Source of the DNA: a virus
Strand: one strand, 5' to 3'
Virus record (IMG/VR): IMGVR_UViG_3300037521_000345
Span: 1 to 64,000 of that record
DNA: 64,000 nt
Below, one piece after another: positions 26,435 to 33,231 of the stretch. Position numbers and translations under genes: made by a program. How positions within the stretch are numbered: the stretch's first letter is position 1; every line of letters starts with the position of its first letter. Under the pieces are notes generated by a model. The model was given only the letters and a program-made list of their open reading frames with translations. It did no database searches and was not told the DNA's origin.

Positions 26435-27177
26435 TGGCAATATTACCTGTTGAAAGATCAATGTGTAATAAAATGGTGTTTGATTTTACCGGATTAATTT
26501 CACCATCACAATCAATAGAAAGTATAATAAGAGGTAAATCAAATCAGATCCAAGCTCTTTTAAATGGTTTGATTTCATCCCCACAGTCAGCAATTGATGC
26601 TGCCATATCTAATTTAACAGGCATGGTAGATAATGTAATACCAACTGCTACATTAAGTGATATGAGAGCACTAAAAAGATTTATTGAAGAATGTGAGTAT
26701 CTAAGTGGACTTTCAGCAATTGCAGCAATGTTAGGAGCATTAAACTCAATATATGATAAGATAAATGGATTCTTTGATAATATTGGTGCCACTCTTCCAG
26801 AGTTTGATATTAGTAAAATTGCCAGTATAATAAATGATTTATTAGGCGGAAGAGGAATGAATATCTCAAATCTATTAAAAGATTTAGATAAATTACTCAA
26901 CTGTATTGCATTATATTGTGGTGGAGAATATCCAAATCAATTAACAAATATGACTACTGCACTAAATCAAACTTATTCTAATTTGAATATAACAAGTAAT
27001 CCAGGAAGTTCAAGTTATGGAGATTTTGATTTTAAAACATTATATGATGACGCAGGATTATCATTAACACAGATGGGTCAAATTGATCAAGTTACAGCAG
27101 CAGCTGATGGAGAAAAAGATAGAGCTGAATCAACAATCAAAGATGCGATTGATATTTATAAGGAGAATTTATTATAA
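26434..27177 (+). CDS. Hypothetical baseplate-region protein
   Basis: This 247-residue protein is rich in Ile, Asn, Ser and Leu with many short amphipathic helices (IASIINDLLGGRGMNISNLLKDLDKLL). Low charge and repeated Ile/Asn/Leu spacing fit a structural or elongated protein. It overlaps the stop of the spike gene and is followed by another acidic structural candidate. No family is recognised. Confidence 0.55.
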   Translation: MAILPVERSMCNKMVFDFTGLISPSQSIESIIRGKSNQIQALLNGLISSPQSAIDAAISNLTGMVDNVIPTATLSDMRALKRFIEECEYLSGLSAIAAMLGALNSIYDKINGFFDNIGATLPEFDISKIASIINDLLGGRGMNISNLLKDLDKLLNCIALYCGGEYPNQLTNMTTALNQTYSNLNITSNPGSSSYGDFDFKTLYDDAGLSLTQMGQIDQVTAAADGEKDRAESTIKDAIDIYKENLL

Positions 27178-27740
27178 TGAGTGATGCTAGTGATAAACTA
27201 AGAGAAATGATTGGTGATGCTGAAACTGAATCAGAGAATTTACAAAGTAGCATATCACAAATTGATGATATTAAAGAGGATGTAACAGAACAAATTTCAG
27301 CAATTGAAGATGGTATGTGTACAGTTGCTGCAGATGATTTAACTACATATTTAACAGATGTTAAACTTCCAGAATTTCAGGTAATTCAACCTACTGCTAT
27401 TTTAAGTTTTGGTGGAGATTATGGAAGTATTGATTATGATGATGGAAATATAACAGATTGGGAAATATATTATATGACTATTGTTATACCACCAGCAGTT
27501 TCAGTAAAAGTTGTATTATATGAATATGAAGGAACTGGTTGGGATAATGATGAAGAAATTATTAAATGGGTTGAAGATTATGATTTTGGAAATGATTATT
27601 TAACAAGACCTTTAGACTCTGGTGCAACATATGGTTTGATTCCATATAAAGAAAATTTAGATTCAGCTCTTGATATTTTAAATAATAATAAAGATAAGGT
27701 TGATGATTCAGTAGCAGCTTTAGGAGATTATGCAACATAA
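27177..27740 (+). CDS. Hypothetical acidic structural-region protein
   Basis: This is a 187-residue, strongly acidic protein with a helical first 45 residues and a beta-rich middle (EFQVIQPTAILSFGGDYGSIDYDDG). It ends in a helix. It overlaps the previous gene by one base. No family is recognised; position suggests a baseplate or tail fibre attachment role. Confidence 0.55.
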   Translation: MSDASDKLREMIGDAETESENLQSSISQIDDIKEDVTEQISAIEDGMCTVAADDLTTYLTDVKLPEFQVIQPTAILSFGGDYGSIDYDDGNITDWEIYYMTIVIPPAVSVKVVLYEYEGTGWDNDEEIIKWVEDYDFGNDYLTRPLDSGATYGLIPYKENLDSALDILNNNKDKVDDSVAALGDYAT

Positions 27741-27758
27741 ATATTGGAGTTAAAATAA

Positions 27759-28214
27759 ATGAAAAAATATATTTTTTTAATTTTATTACTAATTATAAGT
27801 TGGAGTTGTTGGGCATGGGCAGAAAGTAAATTATATGTATTTGGAGATGCAGCAGTTCTATCTGGATTTTATGTAATCAATAAAGCAACTGGAGAAAGAA
27901 TAGGTTATATTGCTGTAGGAACGAGTGGTGAATTTGAGATGACAATTGAACTAGAATTAGTTCCAGTTTATATTGCAGATGGTGATAAACCTCCGCCTGA
28001 TCCTACATGGATTCCTAATAAGGAAAATGCTTTTCAAACTAGTTGCAATACTTGTCATAGTCAGGAAACAGAAGATAAATTTGAGTTTGAAAAATGGAAA
28101 ACAAAACTTGTAGATTGGACTAATGATCTTAATGCACCAAATGATGATGGTCATAAAAAGCATATGAAGATAGAGAAACCAGTTGTTTGCACTGCATGCC
28201 ATAGAAGAATTTAA
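27759..28214 (+). CDS. Secreted di-haem c-type cytochrome-like protein
   Basis: This 151-residue protein has a Sec signal peptide (residues 1-21, cleavage after AWA). It has two CxxCH haem-attachment motifs, CNTCH at 96-100 and CTACH at 144-148. Extra His at 132 and 135 could be distal haem ligands. Residues 25-75 form a small beta domain (GFYVINKATGERIGYIAVG). c-type cytochromes carry electrons in the periplasm of respiring bacteria and need the host maturation system. Finding one between baseplate genes is unusual, and it implies a host with c-type cytochromes. Confidence 0.75.
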   Translation: MKKYIFLILLLIISWSCWAWAESKLYVFGDAAVLSGFYVINKATGERIGYIAVGTSGEFEMTIELELVPVYIADGDKPPPDPTWIPNKENAFQTSCNTCHSQETEDKFEFEKWKTKLVDWTNDLNAPNDDGHKKHMKIEKPVVCTACHRRI

Positions 28215-28231
28215 ATAATTAAAGGAGAATT

Positions 28232-29278
28232 ATGCCATACAGTTCTAGATTGACAGATATATGGACAGGTATTTGCTGTTGTCATAAAAATCCTAAATGT
28301 ATATCAATGAGTGGACCTGTAATAACTGGAGCACCCAAGAATAAATCTGGTAGTTTAATACAAGCATTTTTAACTTCAATGACACAAGGAACTTGTGGTC
28401 ATACAGGAAAAATTATAACAGCGAGTGCTACAGTTAAAACAGCATCTCTTGGTAAAGCTAGAGTTGGAGATATTGTAACCGGTTGTAATATGGGTAAAAT
28501 GATTACAGGATTACCAAAGCATAATGTTGAATCAGGCACTTCAAATGTAATCTCAACCAAGATAACATTTCAAGATCAAATTATTGAGTTTACAGAAGTT
28601 GATTATGGAAATGTTGATGATGATGCAGATACAGATGATGGACTAAATATATTTCCTCCAGTTACAACTAGAGCACCAACACAAGAGGAACAAGATAGAT
28701 CGGATGCATTAGATGTATCTCCAATAACAGAAGTAGCAGAAGATGTAACAGCAACTAATACATCCACTCCACCAATACTATGTGATGAAGTTGGCGATGT
28801 TGCTGATCCTGATTTTCAACTATCAGCTAATTATCAATTGAAAGAGTTATCAACAAAAGCTATTATCTCCCATGATTATGTAAGAGCACAACATAGTTTG
28901 AGTGTTGCTGATATTGTTTGTAATCTTCAAGCAGTAGCACAATTTGTACTTGAACCATTGGTAACAGCATATGGAAAAGAGAACTTTATTATAACATCAG
29001 GATTTAGATCTGGAAGTTCAATATCACAACACGAAAGAGGACAAGCTGTTGATATTCAATTTCCATTATATACAAATGAGCAAGTCTATGATGTTGCAAA
29101 TATAATGAAAAATACATATGACTTTGATCAATTCATTTTGGAGTATGGAGGAAATAGACCCTGGATTCACTGCTCATTCAATCGAGCTGGTAATCGAACA
29201 AATATAGCATCTAATAAATTTGGAACTAGAATATCACCAGGTAATTATATCTGGAGATCAATTAAATATATGACTTAA
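28232..29278 (+). CDS. PAAR-like tip domain fused to an M15 peptidoglycan peptidase
   Basis: This is a 348-residue protein. Residues 1-105 have the Cys- and Gly-rich PAAR-like layout (PVITGAPKNKSG, TVKTASLGKARVGDIVTG), the cone that sharpens a contractile spike. A flexible acidic linker follows. Residues 205-345 are an M15 D,D-peptidase with SGFRSGSSISQHERGQAVDIQ and a closing WIHCSFN, which together supply the zinc ligands and catalytic acid. The fusion would deliver a wall-cutting enzyme at the very tip. It lies downstream of the gp5-like spike gene and directly before an amidase. Confidence 0.8.
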   Translation: MPYSSRLTDIWTGICCCHKNPKCISMSGPVITGAPKNKSGSLIQAFLTSMTQGTCGHTGKIITASATVKTASLGKARVGDIVTGCNMGKMITGLPKHNVESGTSNVISTKITFQDQIIEFTEVDYGNVDDDADTDDGLNIFPPVTTRAPTQEEQDRSDALDVSPITEVAEDVTATNTSTPPILCDEVGDVADPDFQLSANYQLKELSTKAIISHDYVRAQHSLSVADIVCNLQAVAQFVLEPLVTAYGKENFIITSGFRSGSSISQHERGQAVDIQFPLYTNEQVYDVANIMKNTYDFDQFILEYGGNRPWIHCSFNRAGNRTNIASNKFGTRISPGNYIWRSIKYMT

Positions 29279-29291
29279 GAGGTAATTAATT

Positions 29292-29810
29292 ATGAGACTG
29301 CCATTTAAAGCAGCATTATTAAATATCAGACGTGGACCAGTAAAGTGGATTATTATTCATCATACAGCAGAATTATATGAAGCTCCTGAGACACGAATTG
29401 ACAATGCTAAATTTCAATTACCCGGTATCACAAATGGTGTCTTAGAAAAATCAGCTCCAGATATAAATTACAACTATATTATTGAAAAAATCAAAGAAGA
29501 TTATATTCCAATCGTGTGTCGTCCTGTTTCAAGTCTATGTGAATGGGACGACATATCTGATGCTATAAATAAACGAGCTGTTCATATTGCATTAATGGGC
29601 AGTTATGACTTCAAAGTTCCTGAGCGAAGACTATATGAAGTTCTCTCCTATCGCTTAATAAGTCCAATGATAAAAATTTATGGACTCTCTCCATCCCGCG
29701 TCAAGTTTCATAGAGACGTATCTAATAATAAACAATTATCTTGTCCTGGAGATTTCGCTGATCGAGGCAAATTAGAATCGACAATTAAACGTTTTATGAT
29801 AACAAGATAA
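29292..29810 (+). CDS. N-acetylmuramoyl-L-alanine amidase (amidase_2 type)
   Basis: In this 172-residue protein, IIHHTAE near residues 21-27 supplies the first zinc His. VKFHRD (H140) and SCPGDF (C151) supply the other two ligands, the usual amidase_2 set. These enzymes cut the bond between the glycan chain and peptide of peptidoglycan. There is no signal peptide, so release would need a holin, or the enzyme is carried by the virion. It ends the structural operon before a 353-base non-coding gap. Confidence 0.85.
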   Translation: MRLPFKAALLNIRRGPVKWIIIHHTAELYEAPETRIDNAKFQLPGITNGVLEKSAPDINYNYIIEKIKEDYIPIVCRPVSSLCEWDDISDAINKRAVHIALMGSYDFKVPERRLYEVLSYRLISPMIKIYGLSPSRVKFHRDVSNNKQLSCPGDFADRGKLESTIKRFMITR

Positions 29811-29829
29811 TTCATTTTTAAAATCACCT

Positions 29830-29845
29830 CTATATATATTAATAA
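29830..29845 (+). promoter_or_regulatory. Promoter-like element, class A (CTATATATATTAATAA)
   Basis: This is an identical copy of the 16-mer at 1142, 31093 and 41231. The first helix of the structured RNA candidate starts six bases downstream at 29851, the distance expected between a -10 box and a transcript start. Confidence 0.65.
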
Positions 29846-29850
29846 CTAAT

Positions 29851-30082
29851 AGAGTGGAACTTCCCTAAAGTAATGAGCGATAGAATAAATAATGATATCT
29901 TGACTGGATGTTATTTTAACTTCTGTCCCTCAAATTCACTCTGTCTTGTGCAGATCAAGTCCTGCTCGGAAAGGCCTCCGGGATCGGAAAGAGGACGTAT
30001 ATGGTGAAAGCAGTAGTTACTCATTTCTGTCTCCGCATAGGTGAGAGAACATCCTGCTTAATCGTCCCACTTGTTCTGCACA
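29851..30082 (+). ncRNA. Structured non-coding RNA candidate of unknown class
   Basis: No sizeable + strand gene occupies the gap 29811-30163, and its base composition is more GC-rich than its surroundings. Two domains can be folded by eye. AGAGTGGAA (29851-29859) pairs with TTCACTCT (29935-29942) with one bulge. TGTGCAGA (29947-29954) pairs with TCTGCACA (30075-30082), continuing after one mismatch as CAAGT/ACTTG (29956-29960 with 30069-30073). Inside the second domain AAGCAG (30008-30013) can pair with CTGCTT (30054-30059). A class A promoter lies just upstream. I do not recognise it as tRNA, tmRNA, 6S, RNase P or SRP RNA. Confidence 0.6.
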
Positions 30083-30109
30083 TTTCTTAATGGAAGTAAT
30101 TTAAGATAA

Positions 30110-30137
30110 AAGGAACAAATACATAATGAGGTATATT
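30110..30137 (+). promoter_or_regulatory. Promoter-like element, class B (variant AAGGAACAAA)
   Basis: AAGGAACAAA (30110-30119) is followed after 12 bases by TATATT. It lies between the structured RNA and the kinase gene at 30164. Confidence 0.5.
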
Positions 30138-30163
30138 AATTTTTTTCTAAACTTTGAAAGGAT

Positions 30164-31090
30164 ATGAAAATGGAATTTAATTTAAAGGGTAAAAATATTC
30201 TTGTAGTTGGGGATATAATGTTAGATCATTATGTGATGGGCGAAGTTGAAAGAATAAGCGCAGAGGCGCCAGTTCCAATAGTTCATGTAGAAAAAGAATA
30301 CTCAACTCTTGGAGGTTGTGGACACGTAGCATCTAGTATAAAAGAATTGGGTGCCAATGTTTTTTGTCTAGCTTCTATTGGTCATGATCAATATGGAAAA
30401 CGAATAGTAGATTTATTGGATGAAATTCAAGCGTTTCCAATGTTAGTTATGGCATCAAAGAATACAATTGTTAAAGAAAGAGTTATTGCAAATCAAAGAA
30501 AAATACAAATGATTCGTATTGATAGAGAAACTATTCAACCAGTTGATTCTTCATTTCCTATTGGTTTTTTAAAAGAATATGATGAAATAACATACGATAT
30601 TATTGTAGTTTCTGATTATGGAAAAGGAATGATTACAAAGGATCTTATGAATTTTCTACACAAATTAGAAATACGAATAATTGTAGATCCTAAACCAAAA
30701 AATTTTAAACTATATAGTGATGTTTTTATGATAACTCCCAATGAAAAAGAATGGGAAGAGATTATTAAAATAACACTTCCAAGATCTCCCAACTCAATGA
30801 ATTATATATTATTAACAGAAGGAAAGAACGGAATGACATTGGTAGATAATCAAGATGAATCTAAAATTAAAATACATTCTGATCCAGTCGAAGTGTATAA
30901 TGTTTCAGGTGCAGGAGATACAGTAGTTTCAATTATGGCAGTCTGTTTATCTATGGGATGGAATGTGATTGATTCTGCTCATATTGCTAATAAATGTGCT
31001 GCATATGTTGTTACTCAAGTTGGAACATCTATAGTTCCAAAAGATTTATTTTTTGAAATTGTTAAAAATTATAAAAAAGGAATAATTTAA
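30164..31090 (+). CDS. PfkB-family sugar kinase, HldE/RfaE kinase-domain type
   Basis: This 308-residue protein has the N-terminal KNILVVGDIMLDHY and GEVERISAEAPVPI signatures of the D-glycero-beta-D-manno-heptose-7-phosphate kinase branch. It also has GGCGHVASSIKELG, VVSDYGKGM and the PfkB catalytic GAGD at 249-252. This kinase makes the bisphosphate precursor of ADP-heptose for lipopolysaccharide core. The adenylyltransferase half of HldE is absent. A role in altering host lipopolysaccharide or in heptose-metabolite signalling is inferred. ATGs at 30164 and 30170 are both possible starts. Confidence 0.78.
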   Translation: MKMEFNLKGKNILVVGDIMLDHYVMGEVERISAEAPVPIVHVEKEYSTLGGCGHVASSIKELGANVFCLASIGHDQYGKRIVDLLDEIQAFPMLVMASKNTIVKERVIANQRKIQMIRIDRETIQPVDSSFPIGFLKEYDEITYDIIVVSDYGKGMITKDLMNFLHKLEIRIIVDPKPKNFKLYSDVFMITPNEKEWEEIIKITLPRSPNSMNYILLTEGKNGMTLVDNQDESKIKIHSDPVEVYNVSGAGDTVVSIMAVCLSMGWNVIDSAHIANKCAAYVVTQVGTSIVPKDLFFEIVKNYKKGII

Positions 31091-31092
31091 TA

Positions 31093-31108
31093 CTATATAT
31101 ATTAATAA
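31093..31108 (+). promoter_or_regulatory. Promoter-like element, class A (CTATATATATTAATAA)
   Basis: This is the third identical copy of the 16-mer, three bases after the kinase stop and 46 bases before the gene at 31155. Confidence 0.6.
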
Positions 31109-31154
31109 TTGAATAGTGATATTTTAACTTTAATCTTGAAAGGAGGAATTTTTA

Positions 31155-32594
31155 TTGCTTAACTTTGAGAAAGTAGCACCTAAACAATGGACATTATCAT
31201 ATGAAGATGAGATAATTCCATTAAAACTTGTAGCATCTACAGTGACAAACAAATATGAGATTGTCACAAATTTTATTTCAAGAGTTGATCAGTTTCATGG
31301 GGAAGAGTTTAGTAATTGGTTTATTACCTTGATAAAGGATTGTCAGGATGTTGACAAGAGAGCTGAAATATTTGTGAATAATATTCATAAGCTCAAAGTA
31401 TATGTGGATGAATATATGGAATCAACCAATGTAGACTACACTAAATTTGTAGATCTAACAAAAGTAAAGAAAAACTCTATATTATTCAGTCCAGATGAGA
31501 TTAAAAATATATTAAGATTATCTTGTTACTTAAAACTTTATTCTGTTATTTCAAATAATGAAGAGATGGCATTTGGCAAAACCCTCCATAAACAAATCTA
31601 TAATAAACTTGCTGATAATGTTATCGAGACAGATATAGCATCAAAATTATTTGATGTTATAAAAACAAAAACATTTAGATATAATTTATCAGATAAGTAT
31701 ATGTGGGATTATATTAAGAAAATTCAATGTAAAGATATTGGTTCCCATATAATCGAGATCTTCAATTTCATAATGAATTATATTATGGTTTTATGTGAAG
31801 ACGATAAAAATCCAATTACTTATTTTGTTGGAGTAATAGATCAAAGTGTAAAATGGATTCTTCGATCTGTCTATAAAGGAACTATTGTTTATGATGATAG
31901 TATATCAACTGAAGATATCCATGGTATCAATATAAATAACTTATTAACTTATTCTTTCAACGATACTCTTGGTAGAATAAAGGCAATAGCATATGAAAAA
32001 ATACATAATCAGTTAGAAAAATCTTCTTCCCTTACAATGGATGAGGAGGTATCAGACAAGGATTTAGTTGATTTTAATAATCGTATTGAACAAATTGAAT
32101 ATATTTCTCCTCTTTGTACATCAATGGTGTTTCCTTTATTATCAAGGATGACTAATATTTCATACGTTCATTTTAAAACTATTTCACCAGATCATGCAAG
32201 CATCTTATCATATTACTTACATAGTCTTTTACAAAAAGCATTTAAAGGAGAATATAGAAATGTATTTCTATTATTACAATATTATCCTTTAAGTCAACCC
32301 TCAATTAATACCACGTATAAGATAAAATCAATTCATGAATATATTAATGTTCAAGATTCTGTTCAAAACTTCTTTGGTTTTAATACCAAAATATTACCCC
32401 ATAAAATTCTTTGTCATTTTATTGGCAGAGTATCTAGAATAAATTTTTGTCATATTCTTACAGGACAGAAATTGTCTGGTATCCCTCTTAGTAAAGTTGA
32501 ATCAGATATGATTAAGTTTTATACTAATCTATTTTCTGGTCAACTAGATGGAAGGATACAACAATTGGTCCGTTTGATGAATCAAGACCTTTAA
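31155..32594 (+). CDS. Hypothetical large helical protein next to RNA polymerase genes
   Basis: This 479-residue protein starts at TTG 31155 behind AGGAGG; no ATG is suitably placed. It is rich in helix-forming, Ile/Lys/Tyr-containing segments and has no recognised motif. It has its own class A promoter and is followed by a terminator. Its size and place upstream of the polymerase genes make a transcription or virion role possible, but nothing in the sequence proves either. Confidence 0.6.
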   Translation: MLNFEKVAPKQWTLSYEDEIIPLKLVASTVTNKYEIVTNFISRVDQFHGEEFSNWFITLIKDCQDVDKRAEIFVNNIHKLKVYVDEYMESTNVDYTKFVDLTKVKKNSILFSPDEIKNILRLSCYLKLYSVISNNEEMAFGKTLHKQIYNKLADNVIETDIASKLFDVIKTKTFRYNLSDKYMWDYIKKIQCKDIGSHIIEIFNFIMNYIMVLCEDDKNPITYFVGVIDQSVKWILRSVYKGTIVYDDSISTEDIHGININNLLTYSFNDTLGRIKAIAYEKIHNQLEKSSSLTMDEEVSDKDLVDFNNRIEQIEYISPLCTSMVFPLLSRMTNISYVHFKTISPDHASILSYYLHSLLQKAFKGEYRNVFLLLQYYPLSQPSINTTYKIKSIHEYINVQDSVQNFFGFNTKILPHKILCHFIGRVSRINFCHILTGQKLSGIPLSKVESDMIKFYTNLFSGQLDGRIQQLVRLMNQDL

Positions 32595-32648
32595 ATTAAA
32601 AAATAAATTTATTCATTTAAATATTATAGATAAATACAAGGAGTCATT

Positions 32649-32699
32649 ATGACTACCACACAATTACTTAAAAAGTCATCGAGAGTGGGGAATTTTTAA
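32649..32699 (+). CDS. Possible 16-residue leader peptide
   Basis: A 16-codon frame (MTTTQLLKKSSRVGNF) starts at 32649 behind AAGGAGT and stops at about 32699 within the loop of a strong terminator hairpin. Its ribosome binding site is as good as that of real genes here. It could be a leader peptide whose translation affects the terminator, or the remnant of a lost gene. Confidence 0.35.
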   Translation: MTTTQLLKKSSRVGNF

Positions 32700-32721
32700 A
32701 TCCCCACTCCAACTTTTTTTT
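32683..32721 (+). terminator. Rho-independent terminator
   Basis: GAGTGGGGA (32683-32691) pairs perfectly with TCCCCACTC (32701-32709) around a nine-base loop, followed by CAAC and a run of eight T. It ends the transcription unit of the gene at 31155. A class B promoter starts 11 bases later. Confidence 0.85.
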
Positions 32722-32731
32722 CATCAGTTTT

Positions 32732-32759
32732 TTAGAACAAATGACAAATAAGGTGATAT
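32732..32759 (+). promoter_or_regulatory. Promoter-like element, class B, for the RNA polymerase operon
   Basis: TTAGAACAAA (32732-32741) is followed after 12 bases by TGATAT. It lies directly after a terminator and 41 bases before the gene at 32782, so it probably drives that gene and both polymerase genes. Confidence 0.6.
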
Positions 32760-32781
32760 CCGATTATCTGGAGGAAATAAA

Positions 32782-33231
32782 ATGTCAACAAAAACAATTC
32801 AAGAACGATTTCAAACATTAAATGAATTAATAAGAACAGTAGCAACAAATCTCGAACCACATGATACAATCAAAGCTCTTCAACAAAAACAATTGAGAGA
32901 TAGATTAAGAGGAAAATATCCAAAGTGTTTTCTTTCTATTAAAGCAATGGGTGGACAAGATCCGGATTTTTTTCCAGTCTGTAATACAGCAGGAATGATA
33001 GATGTTAGAGCAATAGAGATATCTCTAAAAGCAGTTTCAAGATTGATGAACGATACCAGTGGAGCATATGATACTAATGATCTATCCATGATGTTAGCAA
33101 AACTTCAAAGGATGAAAGATGTCTATTCTAAGACTATTCCAAAACCACCCAATCAAGCAGGAAGAAAAGCAGTAGTCACCAGAATGATGAATAATGTTAA
33201 AGATCATTTAAAAGTAACTAGGACTGACTAA
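32782..33231 (+). CDS. Hypothetical protein, first gene of the polymerase operon
   Basis: This 149-residue basic protein has helical ends and a central FLSIKAMGGQDPDFFPVCNTAG segment. The stop overlaps the beta-prime start, so it is translationally coupled to it. It could be a polymerase accessory protein by position only; no family is recognised. Confidence 0.6.
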   Translation: MSTKTIQERFQTLNELIRTVATNLEPHDTIKALQQKQLRDRLRGKYPKCFLSIKAMGGQDPDFFPVCNTAGMIDVRAIEISLKAVSRLMNDTSGAYDTNDLSMMLAKLQRMKDVYSKTIPKPPNQAGRKAVVTRMMNNVKDHLKVTRTD

